Shown here: positions 36,370 through 48,301 of the stretch, one piece after another | How the letters are laid out: the number at the start of each line of letters is the position of its first letter | How positions within the stretch are numbered: the stretch's first letter is position 1 | From: Spisula solida | Taxonomy: Eukaryota > Mollusca > Bivalvia > Venerida > Mactridae | DNA length: 64,000 bases | Assembly: GCA_947247005.1 (NCBI GenBank) | Contig: OX365952.1 | Coordinates: 7,028,501 to 7,092,500, forward strand | Direction of reading: 5' to 3' | The notes under the pieces: generated by a model | What the model saw: the letters and a program-made list of their open reading frames with translations, nothing else | Database searches by the model: none | What the model was told of the DNA's origin: nothing | Position numbers and translations under genes: made by a program

Positions 36370-36850
36370 AATATCGTATTATTATTATCGTTTTCTCGTA
36401 ATTATCATCATCGTATTCTCGTATTATCATCATCGTATTCTCGTATTATCATTATCTTATTATTGTATTATCATTATCGTATTATCACCATCTTATTATT
36501 GTATTATCATCATCTTATTCTCGTATTATCATTATCTTATCATTGTATTAGCATTATCGTATTCTCGTATTATCATCATCATACTATCGTATTATCGTAT
36601 TATCATCATCCTATTATTGTATTATCATCATCGTATTCTCGTATTATCATCATCTTATTATTGTATTATCATCATCGTTTTCTCGTATTATCATTATCTT
36701 ATCATTGCATTATCCTCATCGTATTCTCGTATTATCATCATCTTATTATTGTATTGTGATTATCGTATTCTACTATCATCATCATCATACTATCGTATTC
36801 TCGTATTATCATCATCGTATTCTCGTATTATCATCATCGTACTATCCAAC
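36370..36850 (+). repeat. ATC/ATT microsatellite-minisatellite
   Basis: Irregular alternation of TTATCATCATC, GTATTCTCG and TTATTGTATTATC motifs over about 480 bp. The open frames across it are low-complexity artefacts. Confidence 0.9.
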
Positions 36851-36908
36851 CAGCAACCTTTCTCCAAGTAGGTACGCACCAGACTTTGATCCATGACATA
36901 TTACCGCG

Positions 36909-36982
36909 ACCGTGGCTAGGTGCTTTTGGCGTCCGTATAGGAAGCGGGAGATCGAACGTTCGAACCCCGGAGAAAGTTAGGT
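36909..36982 (+). repeat. tRNA-like segment
   Basis: CCGTGGCTAGGTG (A-box-like) followed by ATCGAACGTTCGAACCCCGG (B-box-like). Spacing fits a tRNA-derived SINE head. Weak. Confidence 0.35.
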
Positions 36983-37787
36983 TATAACTGATGCAGTCGT
37001 TTGGTAAGACGCCAGCTAAGTCACGAATGATAACTGTAGGCCCAACTCTGCCATGCACCCGGCAATACATGTATGAGAATGGATTCGGGTTATTTTGCTA
37101 GAGAGGGGTCCGACCAGCTATATTTTAAGTTAGTACCCAGTAGACTCCCACCCAAAAAGATTATATTAAGTCAGACAGGGAAGGCAGCACTCAACTTAAA
37201 GACACAATGCCCAACTAAACAAGCGCAGATCCGCCCAAGTCCAAGCTGTCGAAAAATATAATAAATCATAACTAGCTGAATGACCCAGTTTCCACAGCAA
37301 AAGGACCATAATGCATAGTTTTAGCTGTCAGAAAACTTAAAACGAAGAAGTGCCCAACACACTACCGACCAAGAAAGTTAAACATCCCCTGTCCCACTGT
37401 TTAAAAGCTGAAAAGAAAAGATTCAGCAAACAAAAGGCGTAATGCCTACGCCGAATGACCTAGTTAAACTGCTGGACTACATAGTTTTAGCAGCCTTTAG
37501 TCTCAAAAGTTAAATAACAGTATCTAAAACATTGAAAGGCCCGTATAGTCGGATGACCTATTTTCAATTAGTAAAATGACGTAATTGAACAAATCAAGAT
37601 ATGACGTAATGAACAAGTCATTAAGAATGGCAAGACGTACTCCTCTCATTGTATTAGATGACCACAATTCACCACAATTCCAGGGTCCAGGTCCACCCCA
37701 TCTGGATCCGCACACGCTCAGTGTATGATAATTGTTATTTCCGTGATTCTCGTGCAAAGAACTTATGAGTACACATTTAACCATTAC

Positions 37788-37933
37788 GCCTTTTCGACTG
37801 GGCTGTTTCGTGAAGCAAGTTTTAGCCTGGTTCCCGTCTCCACAATTACAGCACTACTACAGTAATACAACTGTAAAATTAGAACGGGAACCAGACTGTA
37901 ACCTGCTCCACGAAACGGTCCAGTCGAAAAGGC
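37788..37933. mobile_element. 146-bp hairpin MITE
   Basis: Arms of about 47 bp pair nearly perfectly: GCCTTTTCGACTGG...GGTTCCCGT on the left against ACGGGAACC...CCAGTCGAAAAGGC on the right. The loop is about 50 bp. No ORF. Confidence 0.75.
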
Positions 37934-38204
37934 CTATTGTCTATGCATCTACATATGTATATCCTTGGATTTCTACTGCATTCATTTAATTATTTTGGTA
38001 AAAATATATATTTGGCGTGGTACACATGAGACACATATATACCCATTGTACTATTCAAAACGTTATGGCGAAATTAGCTGAATTTCAGAGTCTGTCGAGG
38101 GACAATTATGCATTTTTGCTTGCATATATAAACATGACATGAAATATCAACCATTCCTTAATCATTTTACATAATATAATAATACATAAAATCGGTGAGG
38201 ACAG

Positions 38205-38750
38205 CTTCCTTGTGAGCTTTCTACTTCAAAAATCTCTACGAGCTCGTAGACAACTCATTTTCACCGAGCTTCCGAGTCCTCTACTAGTTACAAAAATCCG
38301 TACGATGCCCTTACGAGTTTACGATGTCCGTACGGACTCCGTACGAACTTGCTAAAATTCGACTCGCACGGGGCTCGTACGTTCAATGTGACCAGGGTCT
38401 TAAAATAGATAATTAAAATCCGCTGAATATATCCATTATTGTCGCACGGACACCGTACGGTCATCGTGCGGTCACCGTACGGACACCGTACGAGTTATCT
38501 GCGAGCTCTGATTGATCTACGAGCACCGTGCGATGAACAACCGGGCTCCTTGTGACCCCCGTACGGTGTCCGTAAGGATATTACGATGTCCGTACGGATA
38601 TCGTACGATTGCATCTCTATAAATCGTACGAGGTCCGTACGAGCTGTGACCAGACCCTACGAATGTAAAAATACCGTTAGGATTTCAAACGTTGTGGACT
38701 CGTACGAGTTGGTAAATTCGTACGGATATCGTACGAGCTTTGTGACCGTA
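38205..38750. repeat. CGTACG-rich subterminal region (right side)
   Basis: Repeated CCGTACGG, CGTACGAG and ACGAGCTCGTAG blocks. Those at 38225-38400 are an inverted version of 35757-35935 (same order TTTCACCGAGCT..GAG..CTACGAGCTCGTAGA). The local GC content is far above that of the surroundings. Confidence 0.75.
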
Positions 38751-39254
38751 GCAATAGGAGCAATTTCTTAGAAAGCATGTATAATGTGAAATTCTTGGAA
38801 ACATTCTCCATGTACACTCACATGGGGTTCTGTGAATACCGATTTAGCGCACGAATGTTGAACTAATAAAGTTATTGTATTATCCATATGAAAGTGTGTG
38901 TTGATTAATATGCAACCATAAATATACATTTATTTATAAGTTGTTATCTAAAAGTATATTATTTGGACAAATAAAGTTACTGTAATACGTGTAAAAAGTA
39001 TCTGGAATTAAAATGTAGACATCGATTGGGATGTTAATTTAATGCATGGTATTTATATGACTGTGGAGCATTACCATGGAATAATATAGCTTTTATTCTT
39101 TACCAAAGCATTGTTTTTAATTCCGTCCAGTGTTGATATGAAGATGACTGAAATACTAAGTATTTCAATGAAAAACAAAACGTGCTAACTTGCAACACAT
39201 ACCGAGTATGTGCATTATTTCTTTCTTATTTGCAACCATTCATGAGTCAGTGTT

Positions 39255-39330
39255 CCGTCAAAGATAGCGTACGGTAAGAGCGTCCGCTCCGAGTGCGGAA
39301 AGCCCCGGGTTCGATCCGGGGTCACTTCAT
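39255..39330 (+). repeat. tRNA-like module inside copy a
   Basis: A possible D arm, a 5-bp anticodon-arm helix (TCCGC/GCGGA with loop TCCGAGT) and GGGTTCGATCC are visible. The T loop is one base short, position 33 is not T, and no acceptor stem closes. It is conserved in copy c (42350-42410) and copy d (47470-47560, minus strand). Confidence 0.6.
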
Positions 39331-40324
39331 GATAAAAACGAAATAGTATTAATATTTTACTTGCAATATGTCCAGCATAATAAGCGAAAGCTGTCATCTC
39401 TTCTCTTATGTATATCGATTCCGTTGAAACGATGGATAAAATCGGGCATACGGTGTCGCGAATTGTTAATATTAGTTCAAGGTTTTACCAACTTGTTTCA
39501 TAATCAACCTAAAACCAAGAAATACATGCACAAGCTATAATAATTTATGTAATATTTTTAATACATGTCGCTGATTAAATGGCATTCTAGGAATAATGGC
39601 TTTCTAGTTGTCGGGCTTCTCTGGAAAGGTCTGTACGATGTCCGGTGTAGTAATGAGTTTGCAAAATTATCTCACAGTATATCTGCTTACAAAAGACAAC
39701 TGAGTTCATCTCCTCTGACTTCTAAATTATTAACATGACATAACCTGCTTGGCGGTCGGTGGAATTCATATTGATGTGATATGATATTTAAGTTATAGTT
39801 CACGCCGAAAACATAATGCATATGTCTTCTTCGACATGTGCACCTTTATTCATTTAAAACTCGTATGATTGTCTTGCTTAAATGTTTTTTTGGAATATAT
39901 CATTGTAAGCATATACGTTCATTTAACGTTTATTACATCGAAGTTTTATGTTAACTGATCATCTATTATCTTTACAATAATCATAATCTCTATTTGTGAT
40001 TATTTAAATGAATGTTTTATGTGAGCAAGTTTAAAGAAATATTAAGAATGTAGCATAAAAATCATAGTTTGACTTTGTTTGTATATATTACGAAAATGCA
40101 TCAAAACCCAAACAACCAATTCAATAATAAAGCACAGATTGTTGTACAGTTTACTGTAATCTCCTACCATATTATTATAACGGTCACACACTCAGGAAGG
40201 TCGAGGGCGAGTTACTCATGTGAATACCAAAATCCCCACTCGACTTTCACTAACTCGACCGTCACTCCAGCTGCACTTGAGGCTACCTTAGGTTAGTGTA
40301 AGTCGAGTTGGAGTGGAGGACTAA

Positions 40325-41519
40325 GGCCCATATTCACATGTCGGTCCTCCACTCCAACTCGACTTACACTAACCTTTATTTGAATAATCAAAAATAGAGA
40401 GTATGATTATTGCAAAGATAATAGTGGATCAGTTAACATAAAACTTCGATGTAGTTAACGTTGAATGAACGTGTATAATGATTTACAATGATATATTCCA
40501 ACAAAACATTTATGCAAGACAATGCGTACGCGTTCTAAATGAATAAAGGATGCGCATATCGAAGAAGACACCGTACCATTTGCCTTATGTTTTCGGCTGG
40601 GACTCAATATTAAATATCATATCACGTCAATATGAATTCCACCGACCGTCAAGCAGGTAATGTCATGTTAATAATTTAGAAGTCAAGGGAGATGGACTCA
40701 GTTTACTTTTATAAGCAGATTCACTGTCATGATTTTGTTAATTACTACACATACATTAGTACATAAGTTAGCTTATGCATGAACTTCTTGGTTTTAGGTT
40801 GATTATGAAACAAGTTGGTACAACCTTGAACTAATATTAACCATTCTCGACACATCATGCCCAATTTTATCCATTGTCACAATGATATCGATATACATAA
40901 GAAAAGAGAAGCCAGCTTTCGCTTATTATGCTGGACATCTTCATATCAACATTGGGCGGGATTAAAAATAATAATATGGCAAAGAATGAAAACAATAACG
41001 TTATAATTTAATAGTAATGCTCCATATATATAAATACCATGCATTTAATTAACATCGCGGTAATATGACTAAATTTTAATTCCAGATACTTTATACACTT
41101 ATTACAGTAACTTTATTTGTCCAAATAATATACTTTTAGATAACAAATTATAAATAAATTTATATTTATGATTGTATATTTATCAACCCACACGATCATA
41201 TGAATTTGTTGTGTAGTTTATTTTGAAACTACAATAACTTTATTAGTTCAACATTCGTGCGCTAAATCGGTATGCACGTAACCACATTTGAGTGTAGCTG
41301 GGGAACTTTTCCAAGAATTTCACATTATCCATGCTTTCTAAGGATTTGCTCCTATCCGGGATATTTCTAAAAGGTAAAATCATCTCCTCAAATTCTTCTA
41401 CCTCGAGTGGATTGTCCATTTTAGTTAGTGACTAACTTTGGTATTCACCAACATTCCATTGAGTTTGGTTGGAGTCACGCTCAAGTCGACGTTTCGCTCC
41501 CTCGAAAATTCCTCACTCA
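40325..41519 (-). mobile_element. GGGCCATATTCACAT element, copy b (inverted, truncated)
   Basis: Runs from the right TIR (GGCCCATATTCACATGTCGG) back to TTCCTCACTCA, lacking its outer left 155-160 bp where copy c begins. The segment with the tRNA-like module is deleted: CTGGACAT joins CTTCATATCAAC, with CAT as microhomology compared with copy d. Confidence 0.75.
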
Positions 41520-43397
41520 GGGCCATATTCACATCCTCTCCTCCACTCGCACTCACTGAGTTAATCCAAATTTAATTATCGTTTGGTCCGTGCGTTTGAG
41601 TGTGAACTCGACCTAACCTGAAATTGGTATTCACAACGGTAAGTGTAGCTGGAGTTGACTCGACTGAGTGAGGAATTTTCGAGGGAGCGAAACGTCGACT
41701 TGAGCGTGACTCCAACCAAACTCAATGGAATATTAGTGAATACCAAAGTTAGTCACTAACTAAAATGGACAATCCACTCGAGGTAGAAGAATTTGAGGAG
41801 ATGATTTTACCTTTTAGAAATGTCCCGGACAGGAGCAAATCCTTAGAAAGCATGGATAATGTGAAATTCTTGGAACAGTTCCCCAGCTACACTCAAATGT
41901 GGTTACGTGCATACCGATTTAGCGCACGAATTTTGAACTAATAAAGTTATTGTAGTTTCAAATTAAACTACACAACAAATTCATATGATCGTGTGGGTTG
42001 ATAAATATACAACCATGAATATAAATTTATTTATAATTTGATATCAAAAGTATATTATTTGCACAAATAAAGTTACTGTAATAAGTGTATAAAGTATCTG
42101 GAATTAAAATTAAGTCATATTACCGCGATTTTAATTAAATGCATGGTATTCATATAATTATGGAGCATAACTATGAAATTATAACGTTATTGTTTTCATT
42201 CTTTGTCATATCATTATTTTTAATCCCGACCACTGTTGGTATGAAGATGACTGAATATAAAAATGAATAAAAAACGTGCTAACTTGCAACACACACTGAT
42301 GATGTGCATTGCAATCATTCATGGGTCAATGTGCCGCCTCGATAGCATACTGTTAGAGCGTTCGCTTCGAGTGCGGGAAGCCCCAGGTTCGATCCTGGGT
42401 CACTTCATGCTAAACACGAAATGGTATTAGTATTTCCCTTGCAAGATGTCCAGCATAATAAGCGAAAGCTGGCTTCTCTTCTCTTATATATATCGATATC
42501 ATTGTGACGATGGATAAAATCGGGCATGTTGTACCGAAAATGGTTAATATTAGTTCAAGGTTGTACCAACTTGTTTCAAAATCAACCTAAAACCAAGAAG
42601 TTCATGCATTAGCTATCTTATGTACTACTTTTTTTATACATGTCGCTCATTAAATGACATTCTAGGAATTATGGCTTTCTAGTTGTCGGGCTTCCCCGGA
42701 ACGGTCTGTACAATGTATGTGTAGTAATTAACAAAATCATCTGGCAGTGAAGCTGCTTATAAAAGTAAACTGAGTCCATCTCCTCTGACTTCTAAATTAT
42801 TAACATGACATTACCTGCTTGACGGTCGGTGGAATTCATATTGACGTGATTTGAAATTTCATATTGAGTCCACTTCGAAAACATAAGGCACATGGTACGC
42901 AGTCTTCTTCGATATGCGCATCCTTTATTCATTCAAAATGTTTTTAAATTGTTTTGTTGTTATATCATTGTAAATCATTATATACGTTAATTCAACGTTA
43001 ATTACATCGAAGTTTTATGTTAACTGATCCACTATTATCTTTGCAATAATCATACTCTCTATTTGTGATTAGTCAAATAAAGGTTTTATTTGAGCGAGTT
43101 CAAAGAAATATAAAGAATGTAGCATAAAAATCATCAAATTTATAGTTTGACTTTGTTAAATGCATCGAAACACAACCGACGAATTCAATAATAAAACACA
43201 GATTGTTTGTACAGTGTAATATCCTACCATTTATTATAACGGTCACACACTCAGGAAAGTCGAGGACGAGTTACCCATGTGAATACCAAATCTCCACTCG
43301 ACCTACACTAACTCGACCGTCACTCCAGCTACACTTGAGGTTACCTTAGGTTGGTGTAAGTCGAGTTGGAGTGGAGGACCGACATGTGAATATGGGC
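41520..43397 (+). mobile_element. GGGCCATATTCACAT element, copy c (most complete, 1.88 kb)
   Basis: Both TIRs are present: GGGCCATATTCACATCCTCT at the left and ACATGTGAATATGGGC at the right. Only the first 15 bp or so are shared between the two ends. A tRNA-like module is at 42350-42410. There is no ORF above 60 codons, so it is non-autonomous. Confidence 0.8.
42350..42410 (+). repeat. tRNA-like module inside copy c
   Basis: GATAGCATACTGTTAGAGCG, TTCGCTTCGAGTGCGGG and CAGGTTCGATCCTGGG, as in copy a. T arm pairs well, the rest poorly. Confidence 0.6.
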
Positions 43398-43399
43398 AT

Positions 43400-43546
43400 C
43401 AGTCAAGTCAACTCCAGCTACACTTACCGTTGTGAATACCAAGTTCAGGTTAGGGCGAGTTCACACTCAAACGCACGGACGAAACGATAATTAAATTTGG
43501 ATTAACTCAGTGAGTGAGAGTGGAGGAGAGGATGTGAATATGGCCC
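43400..43546 (-). mobile_element. Left-end fragment of the GGGCCATATTCACAT element
   Basis: The outer 150 bp only (AACTCCAGCTACACTTACCG ... GATGTGAATATGGCCC), inverted. It begins about where copy b is truncated, so it may be the piece missing from copy b. Confidence 0.65.
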
Positions 43547-43734
43547 TTAGTCTTGTAGTTATTCAGTTCCATTTTCTTTCTTTCCTTTCTTGCACCCTAT
43601 CATCCCCTATTCGATTACTGAATTTTGTTTTTTGTTGACTAATATAGCATCAAACAGCATGTGTGCAGCAGGGTTATAACAATTATGTTTTAACTTTTTG
43701 AGACTTTTTGACAGCAGACACTAGGGGCCATATT
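43547..43734. other. Short non-repeat spacer
   Basis: Pyrimidine-rich at 43565-43600. Nothing recognised. Confidence 0.4.
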
Positions 43735-45726
43735 CACATGTCGGTCCTCCACTCCAACTCGACTTACACTTACCTAAGGAAGCCTCAAGTCTAGCTGGAG
43801 TGAAGGTTAGTTAAGTGAAAGTTAGTGAAAGTCGAGTAGAGATTTGGTATTCACATGGGTAACTCACCCTCAACTTTTCCGAGTGCGTGTCCGTTATAAT
43901 ATATGGTAGGATAATACACTGTACAAACAATCTGTGCTTTATTATTGAATTGGTTGGTTGTGTTCCGATGCATTTTCGTAATACGAGTATATACGAACAA
44001 AGTCAAACTATAATTTTGATGATTTCTATGCTACATTCTTAACATTTCTTTGAACTCGCTCAAATAAAACCTTCATTTGTATAATCACAAATAGAGAGTA
44101 CGATTTTTGTAAAGATGATAGTGGATAAGTTAACATAAAACTTCGATGTAATTAACGTTAAATGTATATGTTTTCAATGATATATTTCCCGCAAAACATT
44201 TATGCAAGACAATGCGTACGAGTTTTAAATGAATAAAGGATGCACATATCGAAGAAGACACCGTACCATATGCATTATGTTTTCGGCGTGAACTCAGTAT
44301 TAAATATCATATCACGTCAATATGAATTCCACCGACTGCCCAGCAGGTAATGTCATGTTAATAATTTAGAAGTCAGAGGAGATGAACTCAGTTTACTTTT
44401 ATAAGCAGATTCACTGTGAGATGATTTTGCAAACTCATAACTACACATACATCACACAGACCGTTCCGGAGAAGCCGACAACTAGAAAGCCATAATTTCT
44501 AGAATGCCATTTAATGAGCGACATGTATTAAAATATAGTACATTGTACATATCGAGGGGTAAGAGCCAAATCCTGCTATGTGTTATTTCCTTATGTTTTC
44601 AGCAGAGCATTTTTTAATAACCATTTGTTAAGATATGGTTATTGTTAAAGTTAAACTGTTAAATTAGGTAGACAGTTGAATACTATAAACCCTAGTATGA
44701 AATATTTGTGAACATTGTAAGGAATAATGTGATTTAAATGCCAAAATATTTTTGGGTTTTCAAACCCTAACTCAATGATACAATTTGACATTTGCCAGAT
44801 CTAAATGTAAAACGATATATATATGTGGCAAGCAGCTGATGATAAAATAATGGGAAACCTGTCTGCACTATACCACGCTTATTTACACTAGACCGGTAGG
44901 CAAATCCACTTTCCTCCTGATATCAAAACATTTAAAATGTCAAACCATATTATTGTCATATATATGTATATGGAGTTTACGATAAACGTCCATGTGATGA
45001 AAATTTTAGAAACTTTTTATCATATTCAGTGATGAAATCCTCTGGTATCATATAAGTTGATATTTGTGGACTAACAAAAAACATCAAGAAAAGATTATAT
45101 GGTTCATGGTCTGATTAAGCTAAAATGTCAGTGTAAATCAGAATATCATTCAATGCTCAAATTGCTTCCGTAACAGATGTAGCATTTTGGCATATAAAAT
45201 GTAAAGGAAATGTGACTTGAAAACATAAAAATTATGCAATTGCGGTTGTAAATATATGTATATATATATAGGATAATGACCGATACGGTTATGAACTGTA
45301 ATTGCAGTTCACCATGGCCACAAGCTAAGAAACCTTTAAAATTAATTACGAAAGTCAGTGTTCACTGTGACATTCATCACTGTATTCATATACAATTAGA
45401 ATTACATGTCGTAATTAATAGTTTTTAATGAATTTATAAATTCCTTGTGGTAATTAATAAAGTTTTTCATAAATTTATAAATTCATTAAAAAATTTAATA
45501 TTTACGGCTTGTAAATTAAAATTTAAAATGTGTTGGTATGTTTGAATTACAAGCAGGTATGAACATTTATCTTTTTTGCTTTCGACAGACAGTTGTAGTG
45601 CGGTTTTATCTCTGCCTAATAATTATTGGCAAATGACCTCAAGGAGAAGAGATAGGTTGATGCTTGTGTGATACAAGGAATTCAGACGGGATGTCCTAGT
45701 CCAGTCATTCTGACTAGAATTCCTGT

Positions 45727-45805
45727 GTCCAGACAGAGATTCAAACCTTGGAATTCCAGATTAGTAGTTGAGCGAGCTTAGCACTCGACCGCCGGTCCAC
45801 TCTGA
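45727..45805 (-). mobile_element. tRNA-derived SINE head
   Basis: On the minus strand GGTCGAGTGCTAAGCTCGCT (A-box side) is followed by CAAGGTTTGAATCTCTG (B box). Flanks on the plus-strand left side (45590-45725) are probably its body. Confidence 0.55.
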
Positions 45806-45969
45806 TATATAATATATATCACTTGCAACTACTGGGCCACGTGTCATTCCAAGTGGTAATTTTATTGAGATAATACATAAAGCTATAACAATCTTTTGCA
45901 TATACAGTAGTGTTGGAAGATATTGTCATAAGAGATGTATATTTTCATGATACACGTATTTGTCAAAGA

Positions 45970-46145
45970 GTATAAATGAATCAACTTCCAGTTATCGCAA
46001 TAAGTCATACACGTTGAATTGTATAGTCTACCAATGAATCACACAGTAACCGGAAATCACAGGTGCTTTTACTCACAATAAGGCACATACTTTGCATTGT
46101 ATAGTATCCCAATAAGTCATACAGTGATTAGGTTTGTACGCTGTG
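45970..46145 (-). repeat. Diverged fragment of the X/Y interior
   Basis: Blocks TCAACTTCC.GTTATCGCAAT, CACGTTGAATTGTATAGT and GTATAGTATCCCAATAAGT parallel 23760-23930 of Y (and 6840-6960 of X, inverted), in the same order. It is older than the X/Y pair. Confidence 0.6.
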
Positions 46146-47469
46146 ATTGTGGTCATTTCTGTTTTACCTTAGGAAACTTATTTAATAACGCTTGACCACT
46201 ACCTTAAGTTTGCTTACGTAGTGGCTAAACAGTATTTTAACTGAATGTCTTAATACACATTCAAGTGTTTAAAAGTGTTTTTTCTGTTTTTTTCATGTAT
46301 TACAATTCTTACTTTATACACCTTTATAATCAAACATTACACAGCTATGTTAATATCCATCTCGGCGAATGAAAATCATTAATTGATTCGTAATAAATAG
46401 TTTATTCGTTTAAATAATACATGCACCGTTCCAAAATATAATTCATATTAGCTGTTACAAAATTAACAAATTCAAGCACATACACGTTTACTAGGTAAGT
46501 TATACTTACTGTTATAATTAAGAATTATCTAGTTTTATGTTCTTTATTTAAGATTATTAGAAGAGCTTCTCATTACAAAAAGATTAAATAAATGAAAGCA
46601 ATTTAATGTGTTTCTAAACGCACAACATTTAAATTCATAAGGAATACTAGTAGTCAAAATAATGTTCGCCAAAACTACATTTTTCTCTCTGTATAAGGTT
46701 TTCCTGTTTCAATCACACATAGCTAAATGTATACAATCCATTTTAGTCACACTTTGACATCTTATTCGAGTGAAGCTGCTATTTTTATACAGCAATATAA
46801 ACAACAACTGTGGTTTGACATTTAACTTACAGCGATGAAATTGTATGTACTACAGACCAGCACCCAGTGCCTTGTTGTTGACTAATATAAATTGACAAAT
46901 CAAGGCTGATGTCATTTAACCAAAATGTCATTGTTTTATATGGAACAGTTGAGCGGGACAAATATTATATTAAGACACACAAATGTTATTGGTAGAGATT
47001 GATATACAGATTTGATTCATTCTAACAGATGTTAATGTTACATCTACGGAAATATTAGGAGGCCATTGATTTAAAACTGGTTTTGCCTCCAGTCAGTTCT
47101 GTAGATACACGATATCTCAAAATGACTATTATCAATATTTAATTAATTAAGTTCGATATTTTGAAATAATTTTGAGAATAAATAACAATGATGATACGGA
47201 ACTCATTTAACTAAAAAAGTCAATTTGGCCAAGTTTATCAGATAGAAGGTTTTGGCTGTAACCCCTCGATATTATAGCTTATGTATGATTTTCTTAGCTT
47301 CAGATTGATTATGAAACAAGTTGGTACAACTAATATTAACCATTCTCGACACATCATGCCCAATTTTATCCATTGTCACAACGGTATCGATATACATAAG
47401 AGAAGAGAAGCCAGCTTTCGCTTATTATGCTGGGCATATTGCAAGGGAAATAATAATACTATTTCGTTT

Positions 47470-47560
47470 TAAGTACGATGTGACCCCGGATTGAACATGG
47501 GGCTTCCCGCACTCCAAGCGGACTCTCTATCAGTAGGCTATCGAGGCGGAAGTTTGACTC
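47470..47560 (-). repeat. tRNA-like module inside copy d
   Basis: Minus-strand counterpart of 39255-39330. The B box is decayed (GTTCAATCCGGGG). Confidence 0.55.
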
Positions 47561-48301
47561 ATAAATGATTGCAAATTAGAAAAACCTAATGCGCATCATC
47601 GGTATGTGTTGCAAGTTAGCACGTAGTCATCTTTATATCAACACTGCAATGGACGGAATTAAAAACAATGATATGGCAAAGAATAAAAGCAATATAATTT
47701 CATAGCTATGCTCCTATATGAATACCATGCATTTAATTAACATCGCGGTAAGATGACTAAACTTTATTTGTCCAAATAATATACTTTTAGATAACAAATT
47801 ATAAATAAATTTACATTTATGGTTGCATATTTATCAACCCACACTTTCATATGTATTTGTTGTTTAATTTAATTTGATAATACAGTCACTTTATTAGTTT
47901 AACATTCGTGCGCTAAATCGGTATTCACTTGACCCCATTTGAGTGCAGCTGGGGAACTTTTCCAAGAATTTCATATCATCCATGCTTTCGAAGGAATTGA
48001 TCCTGCCCGGGACATTTCTAAATGGAAAAATAACTTCCTAAAATTCTTCTACCTCGCGTAGATTTCCATTTTAGTTAGTGACTAACTTAGGTATTCACAA
48101 ACATTCCATTGAGTGTGGTTGGAGTCGAGGTCAAGTCGACATTTCGCTCCCTCTCAGTCGAGTCAACTCCAGCTACACTTACCGTTGTGAATACCAATTT
48201 CTAGTTAGGTCGAGTTCACACTCAAACGCACGGACGAAACGATAATTAAATTTGGATTAACTCAATGAGTGAGAGTGGAGGAGAGGATGTGAATATGGCC
48301 C

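Larger units (their letters stand above)
35751..38753. mobile_element. 3.0-kb TIR element with ATA duplication and CGTACG-rich ends
   Basis: The left end is TGCTACGGTCACA and the right end TGTGACCGTAGCA. It is flanked by ATA at 35748-35750 and 38754-38756. Uninterrupted counterparts in copies b and c of the host element (CCCGGATAGGAGCAAAT near 41350, inverted; CCGGACAGGAGCAAATCC near 41826) confirm the insertion. Both ends carry 250-550 bp packed with CGTACG and ACGAGCTCGT palindromes. The AT-rich middle holds a microsatellite, a tRNA-like unit and a hairpin. No transposase is visible, so the superfamily is open. Confidence 0.8.
35440..40320 (+). mobile_element. GGCCATATTCACAT element, copy a (split)
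   Basis: The left end GGCCATATTCACATCCTCTC and a block TCGAGGGAGCGAAACGTCGA define the left region. After the 3-kb insertion at 35751-38753 the element resumes at AGGAGCAATTTCTTAGAAAG. It ends in GTAAGTCGAGTTGGAGTGG. It lacks the last 20 bp or so of its right TIR, where CTAA and then the end of copy b follow. A tRNA-like module is inside (39255-39330). No ORF of interest. Confidence 0.7.
44552..47269. mobile_element. 2.7-kb nested TIR element with TA duplication
   Basis: Left end TCGAGGGGTAAGAGCCAAATC. Right end read inward TCGAGGGGTTACAGCCAAAAC. It is flanked by TA (44550-44551, 47270-47271). Copy c and copy b read across this point. AT-rich inside, no ORF above 60 codons, with a SINE head, an A/T palindromic tract near 45400-45500 (AATGAATTTATAAATTC type), and a fragment related to elements X/Y. 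A non-autonomous element. Confidence 0.75.
43735..48301 (-). mobile_element. GGGCCATATTCACAT element, copy d (split)
   Basis: Inverted element from GGGCCATATTCACATGTCGG (right TIR) to GAATATGGCCC (left TIR). It is interrupted by 44552-47269. It contains the tRNA-like module on the minus strand at 47470-47560. No coding sequence. Confidence 0.8.

Noticed and set aside
36463..36896. Tyr/His/Ile-rich frames of 60-98 codons
   Set aside because: Translations of the ATC/ATT microsatellite.
39255..39330. Functional tRNA gene
   Set aside because: Short T loop, non-T at the position before the anticodon, no closing acceptor stem, and the same module is repeated within a transposon.
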